From Actinomycetota bacterium (GTDB lineage Bacteria > Actinomycetota > Actinomycetes > Nanopelagicales > Nanopelagicaceae): a stretch of DNA of 45,525 nt. Both the position numbers and the translations under genes were made by a program. The notes below the pieces were generated by a model. That model did no database searches and was not told the origin of the DNA. It saw only the letters and a list, made by a program, of their open reading frames with translations. The stretch lies in the NCBI GenBank assembly GCA_009701575.1, contig WLJX01000010.1, forward strand, positions 1 through 45,525, written 5' to 3'. Below are positions 1-7,099 of this stretch, piece by piece; within the stretch, counting starts at the first letter, position 1, and every line of letters begins with the position of its first letter.

Positions 1-352
1 CAAGTGTCTTTGCATCGAAAATATCAGAAGCCTTATATAGAAGATCTGCTGCTGCATAATCTGAGAATGTGTTTAGGTTCATGATGTCTGGTGTTGAGTT
101 TGTTGCCACCAAAGTACGACCCTTAACAAGAATGTCATCCCATGAAAGGTTTGTGTGTTCAACCTTGATTGTAGGATTTGCAGCTTCGAAGCGAGCATTT
201 AGATCTGCGTAATATGCAGGCATCGCATCTGTGTAGTTAGGTGTAATGATCTTGATTGTTGTTGCTGCTTGCGCAGGCATAACAGACAAGACTGTTGCTG
301 AAAGCGATACTGCTGCGATCGCGCTTAGGCGACGTAGGCCGATCTTCTTCAT
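1..352 (-). CDS. Carbohydrate ABC transporter substrate-binding protein, N-terminal part
   Basis: Only the first 117 codons lie in the window; the 3' end runs off the left edge. The start at 352 is preceded by a good ribosome site (AAGGAGAT, about 6 nt upstream). The protein begins with MKKIGLRRLSAIAAVSLS, a basic stretch and hydrophobic core ending in MPAQA, a typical Sec signal peptide. The mature part starts TTIKIITPNYTDAMPAYYAD, and residues about 30-110 have the look of family 1 extracellular solute-binding proteins, including a 'WDDI' stretch. It should capture a sugar outside the membrane for an ABC importer whose other genes would lie to the left. The substrate cannot be read from this part. 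Confidence 0.8.
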   Translation of the reverse strand, partial: MKKIGLRRLSAIAAVSLSATVLSVMPAQAATTIKIITPNYTDAMPAYYADLNARFEAANPTIKVEHTNLSWDDILVKGRTLVATNSTPDIMNLNTFSDYAAADLLYKASDIFDAKTL

Positions 353-400
353 TTATATATCTCCTTGCTCAGGGCGAACCCCAAGTTCTAGTAGTTAGAT

Positions 401-430
401 GAACCCGGCAGGAGGGTGCCCACCGGGTTC
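401..430. repeat. Inverted repeat upstream of the binding-protein gene
   Basis: GAACCCGG at 401-408 and CCGGGTTC at 423-430 are perfect 8-bp arms around a 14-nt loop. The repeat lies about 50 nt upstream of the minus-strand gene starting at 352. It has no T-run on either side, so an operator or leader hairpin is more likely than a terminator. Inference only. Confidence 0.4.
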
Positions 431-492
431 AGTGGGATAACTCCACCACTCGCCGATGGCTAAATCAAGGCAGGGATATAACGAATTGATAA

Positions 493-510
493 CGGATTCC
501 CACGAATCCG
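493..510. repeat. Perfect short hairpin between divergent genes
   Basis: CGGATTC (493-499) and GAATCCG (504-510) pair perfectly around a CCAC loop, in the gap between the minus-strand binding-protein gene and the plus-strand SnoaL-like gene. Its function is unknown; it could be an operator for either neighbour. Confidence 0.35.
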
Positions 511-534
511 CTGCCGCCCACCATACTTATGCGC

Positions 535-990
535 ATGAATAATCTGCCAAATAGAGGTGACGCGGGTGATAGCGATATCGCACGTAAGAATGAGGAAATC
601 CGCCAAATAGCGAAAGATTTTTTCGAAGAGATCTGGAACAAGGGCGATGAAAGCGCAATCGATAAATTTATTTCCGTCAATACATTTGGAAACGATCCGC
701 AATTTGGAACTGGTCGCGAAAGTTTTCGTGCGAAGTGGCGCGAATGGCAAATTGCATTTCCCGATATTCATTTCCGTATCGATGATGTAATCGTTGAGGG
801 CAATCAGGTTGTAACTAAGTGGCATTTAACTGGAACGCAGACTGGACCACTTGAAGGCCAACCACCTTCCAATAAGAAGGTATCGGTTGATGGCGTAAGC
901 ATCGATAAAGTTGAAGGCGGACTTGTTGTTTCAGGTTTCGACGCCTGGGATTCCCTTAACTTTCGCAAACAGCTCGGCCTACCGCTTTGA
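535..990 (+). CDS. SnoaL-like / ester cyclase family protein
   Basis: A 151-residue soluble protein of the NTF2-like fold. The pattern (helix with 'AKDFFEEIWNKGDESAIDKF', then 'REWQIAFPDIHFRIDDVIVE', then 'VVTKWHLTGTQTGPLEG') is typical of SnoaL-like polyketide-cyclase or ester-cyclase proteins, which are small one-domain proteins of about 130-150 residues and often of unknown function in bacteria. Two in-frame ATGs occur, at 529 and 535. The second is chosen because CATACT at 522-527 would be a -10 box 7 nt before it, fitting the leaderless pattern seen elsewhere here. It ends 15 nt before the next gene and may be co-transcribed with it. The substrate is unknown. Confidence 0.75.
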   Translation: MNNLPNRGDAGDSDIARKNEEIRQIAKDFFEEIWNKGDESAIDKFISVNTFGNDPQFGTGRESFRAKWREWQIAFPDIHFRIDDVIVEGNQVVTKWHLTGTQTGPLEGQPPSNKKVSVDGVSIDKVEGGLVVSGFDAWDSLNFRKQLGLPL

Positions 991-1005
991 TGCAAAACTA
1001 ATTAC

Positions 1006-1686
1006 ATGGGCTTCTTTAATGACCTCTTTGGTAATCCAAAGGGAAAGAAAGCACAACGCGAAGTTGACCGCTTGCATGAAGAATGGTCCGAAGATGTCGC
1101 AACACTTGCAAAGTTAAAAGAGGCATTCATCGCCGTGCAAGATGGCGAGGACGCTGAAAGCCACAACATGATTACCAAGCAAGGTGAATATGTAATCTGG
1201 GCAGGCATTGGTCAATTTCACGAGGCTGGTCGCACCGCCGGACAATATGTTGGTTCAAGCCAGGGCTTTAGCATTCCGGTTGTTGCCGGCATTCGTTATC
1301 GAGTCGGCGCACAACGTGGAACTTTTATTCCCGGTGAAGAAATTCAAGTTTACAAAGACACAGGGCAGGTTTATTTAACGACCGATCGCCTAGTTTTTAA
1401 TGGCTTGACCAATACTGCTGAATGGAAATTCGATAAGTGGATAGGCGCTGGAGCAAGCCCCGACGGTGGCGATTTCATCTTCCATGTTTCTAATCGCAAA
1501 AAATCTTCTGGAATCTTATTTGAAAAAGATGTTGGCGAAGAGTTTAATCGTTTTCTTGCATTCGCTTTAATACATGTCTCTGATGGACTAGAGCGCGTAA
1601 TGAAGGAGATCAAAGGTTTAGAAGAGCGCATCCCAACTGAGGAACCTAAGTTGCAGAACCAAATCGAAGCGCCAAAAGCTAGTTAA
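1006..1686 (+). CDS. Hypothetical protein with PH-like (GRAM-type) domain
   Basis: 226 residues. An N-terminal charged helical stretch (about 12-45, 'KKAQREVDRLHEEWSED') suggests a short coiled coil. It is followed by a beta-rich region containing 'IPGEEIQVYKDTGQVYLTTDRLVFNG' and 'EWKFDKWIG', the alternating pattern of bacterial PH/GRAM-like domains. A C-terminal helix ('GLERVMKEIKGLEERIP') closes it. There is no signal peptide or membrane segment. It starts 15 nt after the SnoaL-like gene. A related pattern occurs in the protein at 14556-15200. The function is unknown; the domain call rests on pattern only. Confidence 0.65.
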   Translation: MGFFNDLFGNPKGKKAQREVDRLHEEWSEDVATLAKLKEAFIAVQDGEDAESHNMITKQGEYVIWAGIGQFHEAGRTAGQYVGSSQGFSIPVVAGIRYRVGAQRGTFIPGEEIQVYKDTGQVYLTTDRLVFNGLTNTAEWKFDKWIGAGASPDGGDFIFHVSNRKKSSGILFEKDVGEEFNRFLAFALIHVSDGLERVMKEIKGLEERIPTEEPKLQNQIEAPKAS

Positions 1687-1752
1687 GTAACTTAAAGTAG
1701 TTTGCGATTTCGTAATATTTTCTTACATTTCAAACTCACCTTGCTATAAGAT
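1685..1752 (+). promoter_or_regulatory. Conserved promoter region of cassette copy 1
   Basis: About 68 nt, directly after the upstream stop codon, align with 12748-12815 with few changes. Both begin AAGTAACT and share the TTTCAAACTCA block. A plausible promoter is TTACAT (1723-1728), 18 nt, then TAAGAT (1747-1752), giving a start near 1759. The second copy has ATACAT and TACGCT at the same spacing. Conservation of this non-coding stretch together with the RNA block below argues that it is functional. Confidence 0.55.
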
Positions 1753-1755
1753 TTC

Positions 1756-1853
1756 GCCAGATGGTCCGGGAATTTCTTCCCGAAGCCACCTACCCTTCGT
1801 TAGAGGGATTTTGGATTGCGGCCTACCTGTTCACGCTAGTAGGCCGATCGCCA
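1756..1853 (+). ncRNA. Putative structured RNA, cassette copy 1
   Basis: The block 1754-1811 differs from its second copy (12817-12874) at only two positions, both in a loop. Visible helices are CGGGAA/TTCCCG (1767-1772 with 1777-1782, TTTC loop) closed by TGG/CCA (1762-1764 with 1786-1788), then CCCT/AGGG (1793-1796 with 1804-1807), then the end hairpin GGCCTAC/GTAGGCC (1820-1826 with 1839-1845). No open reading frame explains the conservation. The end hairpin overlaps the stop codon of the minus-strand peptide gene, so the two transcripts would converge and overlap at their 3' ends. It does not match any riboswitch family that could be recalled. The plus orientation is inferred from the promoter; the hairpins would also form on the other strand. 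Confidence 0.55.
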
Positions 1854-1919
1854 TTTCATGATAGCTAGTATCAAGTTGGCGATGATTGCAATAAATGCAA
1901 TCCATTTTCCCTTTTCCAT
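1836..1919 (-). CDS. Tiny single-span membrane peptide, cassette copy 1
   Basis: 27 residues, start ATG at 1919 with a strong ribosome site (GGGAGG, 5 nt upstream). The peptide has a short charged head (MEKGK), a hydrophobic span of about 17 residues beginning WIAFIAIIANL, and a basic tail KWRSAY. The second copy at 12889-12984 encodes a homologue sharing the pattern G-x-W-I-A-x-x-A-I-x-A-N-L and KWR-x-A. Conservation at the protein level between two loci, each next to the same RNA block, supports real coding. Size, one membrane span and a basic end are what type I toxin peptides look like, but other small membrane proteins look the same. Not recognised as a named family. Confidence 0.65.
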   Translation of the reverse strand: MEKGKWIAFIAIIANLILAIMKWRSAY

Positions 1920-1930
1920 AACGTCCTCCC

Positions 1931-2005
1931 TTCTCGAAATCCTCTGCGATTAGCAGAGAAAGCAAGTGAGTGAACGCTGGCGGCGTGCTCAACTTGCTTC
2001 GAGAA
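1931..2005. other. Strongly foldable region with 16S rRNA-like core
   Basis: Nested pairings: outer arms TTCTCGAA (1931-1938) with TTCGAGAA (1998-2005), inner hairpin CTCTGC/GCAGAG (1942-1947 with 1953-1958), and a second inner stem AGCAAGTGAG (1961-1970) with CTCAACTTGCT (1988-1998, one bulge). The loop region contains TGAACGCTGGCGGCGTGCT (1971-1989), identical to the conserved 16S rRNA segment near E. coli positions 29-47 in its common actinobacterial form. On the minus strand this is the leader of the 27-residue peptide gene, and the outer stem ends just before that gene's ribosome site. Confidence 0.5.
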
Positions 2006-2129
2006 AGAAACGGGCAGGGTGAAAGTAACTAGATTGAACGTATGGCCTTTAGCTTGAGAAAAATAATGTGAATAATTTATTTCTGTGAATAAATATTGCC
2101 GAAACATAGACGCGGAAGACACGGCTAAT

Positions 2130-2135
2130 TAACAT
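2130..2135 (+). promoter_or_regulatory. -10 box of a leaderless transcript
   Basis: TAACAT lies exactly 6 nt before the ATG at 2142, and no ribosome site is visible. Transcription should start at or within a base or two of the start codon. Confidence 0.5.
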
Positions 2136-2141
2136 TGAACA

Positions 2142-3827
2142 ATGAGAACCAAGCGGCTAACAATCAAGACTGTTGTTCTGGCTCTAGGATTTTCAATGAT
2201 TCCGCTAACAACAAGTTTGCAGAGTGCTTGGGCGTGCAGCGCTGCGCCCGGTGCCCCAATCGTGAAAACTATTTGGGGAACAACGGGCGGTCCATCATTC
2301 ACAGTCACACCAGCAAAGACTGACGAACTTCCAACCACTATTTATTATGCATATGCAGTTAAAAAAGTCAGCAAAGATTCTTGGGAGCCTTGGGCAGCCT
2401 GGGTGCCAACACAAGTTACTTCGGCAGGCGAAAGTGCAACATTTACAGCACCAATGGCAGAAGGAAACGATCTAATTACTTTTTCGGCCTACGCCTATAA
2501 CGTTTGTGGATCATCTGGTCAAAATCAGATTTATCGAAAACTGGTCACAAACGATTCACTGATGATTCCTAACTTAACTATCGCGGAAGATCTACCTTTG
2601 AGCGTTGGCACGATTCCAACTTATTTCTTTTCACCAATGGCATATGAGTTACCTCAGACTTTAACTTCTAAGAATCCAGCTATTTGTGCCTTTGATGAGA
2701 GCGCGAAAGTATTGAAACTTATATCAGCAGGGGAATGCGAAATTACAATCTCGCAGAACAATGAACTCCTTGCAACACCAAACCCAGATGTAACCCAAAC
2801 AATTAATATTCTTCCCACACCAAAGATTCTTCCGGTCACCGGGAAAGATCGCCCTGATGAAATAGATGGTTTCCAGATCCATGTGGTCTATGTGAAGGTT
2901 AACGGCACAACTCCTCATGAATACTATGAAAAGGGAGATGTTAATAACTGGCTTGATCTTGCCAATGCATGGATGAAGAGAAAACTAGGAAAAGAATTTA
3001 AATTTGACACTTTCGAAGGTACTTACGATATCTCGACGATGTTCTCTCAATACACGGCGGGTCAACTAGAAAAAGATGGAGCTAAATCTTCAGAGTCTTC
3101 ATCTAATACCCAGCCCACCCTATTTAAATTACAAAGCGAATTTAGTAAGCAAAATGGCTTAGAACTTATCGGTAAGAATTTGCTATTCATTATTGATGCG
3201 AATCTTTCTGAAAAATATTGTGGTTTTGCAAATCAACCTGGAATTTCTGCTCTCATCACGCCGGTAAGTTCCGGATGCTGGAGCCCTGAATTCGGTTATC
3301 TCGCCCAGACTCTTAAGTTGAATTATCCATCAAAAAGTCTAATTCACGAGTTAGTTCATAACTTAGGAGTAGGTCATCCTTGTGAGGATCTCTCTGACCT
3401 AATGATTGGCGGAACATGTGCGATGTCAAAGGAACAGACAGAAATAACTTTGGATTCCGCAAAGAAGTTATATATAGGAACTTCAAAAGCTGGCGCGAAT
3501 ATTCTTGATTTCAAGGTTTGGAAAGATGGCTCTGGTTCAAAATATCCGACTTCAAGAGGTTTGTGTTATGTAAATACTCCATGTTTAGTTTCAGACTGGT
3601 TTTGGAGAACACCCCAGGGCGATCTACAGATACAAGAGAAAATTGCTGGCAAATGGAAGACCCTTCAAACTTTCAAGATCAAAAAAATTGCAACAAATAA
3701 ATATGCCTTCAACGCTTCGATAATTCCAACTTCCAAGGGGATTCACACATACCGTGAATACATACCAGGCACCAAGAAATACGGCGCTTACACGGGCAGA
3801 CAAATCACAAAGACCGTCCCTTACTAA
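2142..3827 (+). CDS. Secreted zinc metalloprotease-like protein (HExxHxxGxxH)
   Basis: 561 residues. Residues 1-31 form a Sec signal peptide (basic head, hydrophobic core, AWA end). The motif HELVHNLGVGH at residues 402-412 is the zinc-binding signature of metzincin-type proteases, with H402, H406, H412 as ligands and E403 as the general base. Cysteines at the flanks ('HPCEDLSDLM', 'GGTCAM') suggest disulphides in an exported protein. The N-terminal 250 residues look like beta-sandwich (Ig-like) modules. A stretch beginning 'IHVVYVKVNGTTPHEYYEKG' opens the protease domain. The C-terminal 110 residues resemble another beta domain. It probably digests extracellular protein or peptide; the substrate is unknown. 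It starts leaderless from TAACAT at 2130. Confidence 0.75.
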   Translation: MRTKRLTIKTVVLALGFSMIPLTTSLQSAWACSAAPGAPIVKTIWGTTGGPSFTVTPAKTDELPTTIYYAYAVKKVSKDSWEPWAAWVPTQVTSAGESATFTAPMAEGNDLITFSAYAYNVCGSSGQNQIYRKLVTNDSLMIPNLTIAEDLPLSVGTIPTYFFSPMAYELPQTLTSKNPAICAFDESAKVLKLISAGECEITISQNNELLATPNPDVTQTINILPTPKILPVTGKDRPDEIDGFQIHVVYVKVNGTTPHEYYEKGDVNNWLDLANAWMKRKLGKEFKFDTFEGTYDISTMFSQYTAGQLEKDGAKSSESSSNTQPTLFKLQSEFSKQNGLELIGKNLLFIIDANLSEKYCGFANQPGISALITPVSSGCWSPEFGYLAQTLKLNYPSKSLIHELVHNLGVGHPCEDLSDLMIGGTCAMSKEQTEITLDSAKKLYIGTSKAGANILDFKVWKDGSGSKYPTSRGLCYVNTPCLVSDWFWRTPQGDLQIQEKIAGKWKTLQTFKIKKIATNKYAFNASIIPTSKGIHTYREYIPGTKKYGAYTGRQITKTVPY

Positions 3828-3843
3828 TCATTTATTCTTAACC

Positions 3844-4650
3844 ATGGCCAAAATCAAGAGCTATCTAACCGCATCGCACTTCGGCCCAACCCTGCTTGTA
3901 ACAATTGTTACTTTCTTGCTCGCCACTGAACTTTGGTGGGAAGGCCCTGCCTATTTAATTGCTTTTGGTATTTTCCTCGGCCAATTAATCGTTGGCTGGA
4001 CCAATGATCTCTATGATTTCCGGGATGATCTAAAACATAATCGCGTTAACAAGCCGCTCGTCGCCGGCGCTATAAAACCATCAGAATTAAAGCGCGCAAT
4101 ATTTATAGTTCTACCAATTGCGATAATCATAAATATCGCGGGCCCACTCGGATTTAAAGCTGGTGCAATATCTATTCTCGGTATCGGTTTAGGTGTCTCC
4201 TATAACTTCTATTTAAAACCAACTGCGTTTTCACCAATCCCATACACACTTGCCTTCGCACTGCTTCCGACGGCGCTCGTAATCTCTATCGATCGCACAC
4301 CACCTCTTTGGCTCTTCTGGGCCGGTGGGCTGCTTGGAATGTCTGCGCACTTCGCCAACGTTCTAAAGGATTTTAAAGAAGATAAGGCAAGTGGCATAAA
4401 TAGTCTGCCGATATCTCTAGGTCGCATTCCATCTCGATTAATTACATCAGCGCTTCTTATCGCCGCCACCATAATCTTGCATAGCGCTAAACCAAACACC
4501 ACAATTCTGGTAATCGGAATAATCACGGCAACCCTAAGCATCTTCGCACCAAGGTTTATTCTCTTCAAATTACTAATGCTGGTCGCACTTCTAGATGTCG
4601 CACTTCTTGTTAGTGCTGCGGGTGATTTAATTGGCTCAAAGACTGTTTAG
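3844..4650 (+). CDS. UbiA-family prenyltransferase
   Basis: 268 residues, almost entirely membrane-spanning (about 8-9 segments). The first Asp-rich motif NDLYDFRDD is at residues 54-62 and the second (DFKEDKASG) near residue 180; these bind Mg2+ and the prenyl diphosphate in UbiA enzymes. It should attach an isoprenoid chain to an aromatic or other acceptor, for example in quinone, heme O or lipid synthesis. The acceptor cannot be told from the sequence. An upstream in-frame ATG at 3754 would overlap the protease gene by 74 nt. ATG 3844 is preferred because TATTCT (3833-3838) lies 5 nt upstream, as in other leaderless genes here. Confidence 0.8.
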   Translation: MAKIKSYLTASHFGPTLLVTIVTFLLATELWWEGPAYLIAFGIFLGQLIVGWTNDLYDFRDDLKHNRVNKPLVAGAIKPSELKRAIFIVLPIAIIINIAGPLGFKAGAISILGIGLGVSYNFYLKPTAFSPIPYTLAFALLPTALVISIDRTPPLWLFWAGGLLGMSAHFANVLKDFKEDKASGINSLPISLGRIPSRLITSALLIAATIILHSAKPNTTILVIGIITATLSIFAPRFILFKLLMLVALLDVALLVSAAGDLIGSKTV

Positions 4651-4795
4651 TCTGAGCGTGAGCAATCTGTATACACATTGAATTAACTATAAATACCTAG
4701 AAAGGGTTATGGACTCTCATAGAGCGCTGCGCTACATTTCTCAAGTATCGGAAGTTTGAAGTAGGGGAAATCTAATCAATCTATTGGAGGAAGCA

Positions 4796-6169
4796 ATGAG
4801 AAGGATTATTGGTTTTAAAGGAAAGTCGAAGTCGCGAATTGTGGCAACCGCTGCTGTAACAGTAGCCGCGCTAGTAGCAACTATCGGGCTTGGAACTTCA
4901 ACATCATCAGCTGCATTCAAGACTGCTGATGCAAATACCGGCAAACTTGTTTATTGGTTCTGGGGTGAATCAGATATTCCTGGTTCTACCGCATGGATGC
5001 AAGATGCAATCAAAAGATATCAAGCAATCCATAAGGGACTAACAATTGAATTAGTTCCACAAAACAGCGATACCTTACAAGGCGCATTCGAAACAACTGC
5101 ACAATCAAAATCTGGTCCAGACATTGCAATGCAATGGGCGACACTTCCAGTTTTGACTCCAGTATGGCGTGGTCAAGTTGCTTCACTTAAGGGACTTGTT
5201 CCTCCAGCTGAAATGGCTAACTGGTTAAACACATCTGAGAATGTTTCTGGTGGCGAATCATGGGCGATGCCTTTGTATCTACTAGGACAACCATTCGTTT
5301 GGAACAAGGCACTGTTCAAGAAAGCTGGACTTGATCCAAATAAGGGTCCAAAGACTTGGAAAGAATTCCTTGCAACTTGTGCAGCACTAAAGAAGGCCGG
5401 AATTACTCCAGTAGTAGTTGGAGATAAAGATGGATTCTTCGGAAGCTGGTTCCAAGGAACAATCGGCACCCAGAATCTAAACTCTGTTAAAGAACTTCAA
5501 GATGTTTATGCCGGAAAGGCAAAGTTCACAGATTCTAAGTATTCAGATTACTTAACGAAGCTAGCTGAGTTGAAGGCAAAGGGATACATCAATAGCGATG
5601 TAACTTCAATTGACTTAACTCAAGGGTGGCAAGCATTTGCGCAGAAGAAGGGCGCAATGACTTGGACAACTGACGGAAACGTCGCAACTTGGATTAAGGC
5701 TGGAATGGGCGCTGACCTAGGCGTGCAATCAGTTCCTAAGGTTGGAACTGGAAAACTTGCATCGTTCTATACAGCAACTCAATCTATTTCTGCATACATA
5801 ACTTCATGGTCAAAGAACAAGCAAGCTGCAGCAAACTTCCTAGTTTGGTTGCACCAACCAGAGAACGTTAAGAGTTGGTACACCACAACAGGATCATTCC
5901 CTGCTGACAAGCGCTTCTCTGCCTCACTTATTAAAGATCCTGTAATGAAGGCGCTTTACAAATTGAATACTCAACCAAATCAACTTTGGGCACAAAACTA
6001 TGCGCCACCACAAGTTGACTCCCAAGGATTGCAACCAGCAGCCCAAGGAGTTCTTGCGGGAACAAGCACAGCAAAGCAAGCCGCTGCTGCTATCCAAAAG
6101 GCAATTGATGCATGGCGTACTCAACAACCTAAGGACCTAGCCGCTTACAAGAAGTGGGCTGGCGTCTGA
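4796..6169 (+). CDS. Sugar ABC transporter substrate-binding protein
   Basis: 457 residues; family 1 extracellular binding protein. ATG 4796 is chosen over TTG 4784 because GGAGG (4786-4790) sits 5 nt before it. A signal peptide covers about residues 1-39 ('RIVATAAVTVAALVATIGLG'). The mature part shows 'KLVYWFWGESDIPGSTAWMQDAI', 'GPDIAMQWATLPVLTPVWRG' and a late 'PENVKSWYTTTGSFPADK', all usual for binding proteins of carbohydrate importers. No lipobox is obvious. It is followed after 21 nt by two permease genes, with no ATPase gene nearby. A shared MsiK/UgpC-type ATPase encoded elsewhere is therefore likely, as is common in actinobacteria. The catabolic genes downstream suggest a sugar or sugar acid. 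Confidence 0.9.
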   Translation: MRRIIGFKGKSKSRIVATAAVTVAALVATIGLGTSTSSAAFKTADANTGKLVYWFWGESDIPGSTAWMQDAIKRYQAIHKGLTIELVPQNSDTLQGAFETTAQSKSGPDIAMQWATLPVLTPVWRGQVASLKGLVPPAEMANWLNTSENVSGGESWAMPLYLLGQPFVWNKALFKKAGLDPNKGPKTWKEFLATCAALKKAGITPVVVGDKDGFFGSWFQGTIGTQNLNSVKELQDVYAGKAKFTDSKYSDYLTKLAELKAKGYINSDVTSIDLTQGWQAFAQKKGAMTWTTDGNVATWIKAGMGADLGVQSVPKVGTGKLASFYTATQSISAYITSWSKNKQAAANFLVWLHQPENVKSWYTTTGSFPADKRFSASLIKDPVMKALYKLNTQPNQLWAQNYAPPQVDSQGLQPAAQGVLAGTSTAKQAAAAIQKAIDAWRTQQPKDLAAYKKWAGV

Positions 6170-6190
6170 TCAGTAACAAGTAATAAGTAA

Positions 6191-7099
6191 TTGAAATCTG
6201 ATCAATTAATTAGCGTAGGAACGGCGACAAATAGTCGCCGTTCCGAACGCTGGCCATACCTATTTATAGTCCCGATGGTCTTAATAATTTTATTGGTCTT
6301 TGTTTATCCCTTAATAGCAGTCGTTCGAAATAGTTTTTACAGCGGAAGCATAAGTAATTTATCTTTCATCGGAACCGCCAATTACGTTAATTTACTTCGA
6401 GACGATGTCTTTGTTCACGCAATTGTAAATAACATAAAACTCCTATTAACCGTCCCTATAACGACGCTTATCTCCCTAGCCGCAGCCCTGATTCTTTATG
6501 AAAACATCCGGGGTTGGAAGCTTTATCGAGTCATACTATTTCTGCCATACATCATTCCAGCGGCAGTTGTTGGTTTGAGCTTCTCATATCTTCTACAAGG
6601 TAATGGAATATTAAATACCGCGCTTAGAAACGTAAATTTGGATTTTGCCGCCCTCGATTGGATTGGAAGCACCACTCTTTCGATCTATTCCATCGGCGCC
6701 GTAATTATTTGGTCGCAATTTGGATTTGGTGTTGTAGTACTTACCGCTTCACTTCTATCTCTTCCCACAGAAGTATCTGAAGCCGCGCTTGTAGATGGTG
6801 CCTCAAGATGGCAACGCCAACGCTTTGTGATCATTCCTCAGATAAAAGAGACCGTTCAATTTCTTATGGTGCTTCAAGCGATTACGGCACTGGCCTGGGT
6901 ATTTCCATATATTTACACAATTACAAAAGGTGGCCCAGCTAATTCATCTATGGTGATGGATCTTTATATTTGGCAATATGGATTTAGCCTCGGCGCCGTA
7001 GGAATGGCATCAGCCGCAGCGGTATATCTACTTGCACTTTCAGGTGTTTTGATTTTGATTTATTCCAGAATGCGCAAGCGACAGAGTGAGCGGCGATGA
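6191..7099 (+). CDS. Sugar ABC transporter permease (MalF type)
   Basis: 302 residues with about six membrane spans, starting at a TTG (6191) because no ATG or GTG precedes the first span; the ribosome site is weak. The EAA loop that contacts the ATPase is 'EAALVDGASRWQRQRFVIIP' around residue 200. The N-terminal cytoplasmic stretch ('NSRRSERWPYLFIVPMVLII') is typical of MalF/LacF-like permeases. The gene overlaps the next permease by 4 nt (ATGA), so the two are translationally coupled. It works with the binding protein at 4796 and the second permease to import a carbohydrate. Confidence 0.9.
   Translation: MKSDQLISVGTATNSRRSERWPYLFIVPMVLIILLVFVYPLIAVVRNSFYSGSISNLSFIGTANYVNLLRDDVFVHAIVNNIKLLLTVPITTLISLAAALILYENIRGWKLYRVILFLPYIIPAAVVGLSFSYLLQGNGILNTALRNVNLDFAALDWIGSTTLSIYSIGAVIIWSQFGFGVVVLTASLLSLPTEVSEAALVDGASRWQRQRFVIIPQIKETVQFLMVLQAITALAWVFPYIYTITKGGPANSSMVMDLYIWQYGFSLGAVGMASAAAVYLLALSGVLILIYSRMRKRQSERR

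Noticed and set aside
1754-1853. Possible known riboswitch (fluoride, cobalamin, c-di-AMP, SAM) in the conserved block
   Set aside because: Fragments such as GATGG and GCCACC recall riboswitch motifs, but the full core patterns of these families are not present and no riboswitch-type gene follows on the same strand.
1971-1989. Start of a 16S rRNA gene
   Set aside because: The match stops after 19 nt; the next conserved 16S stretch (ACACATGCAAGTCGA) is absent, so no rRNA gene is present.
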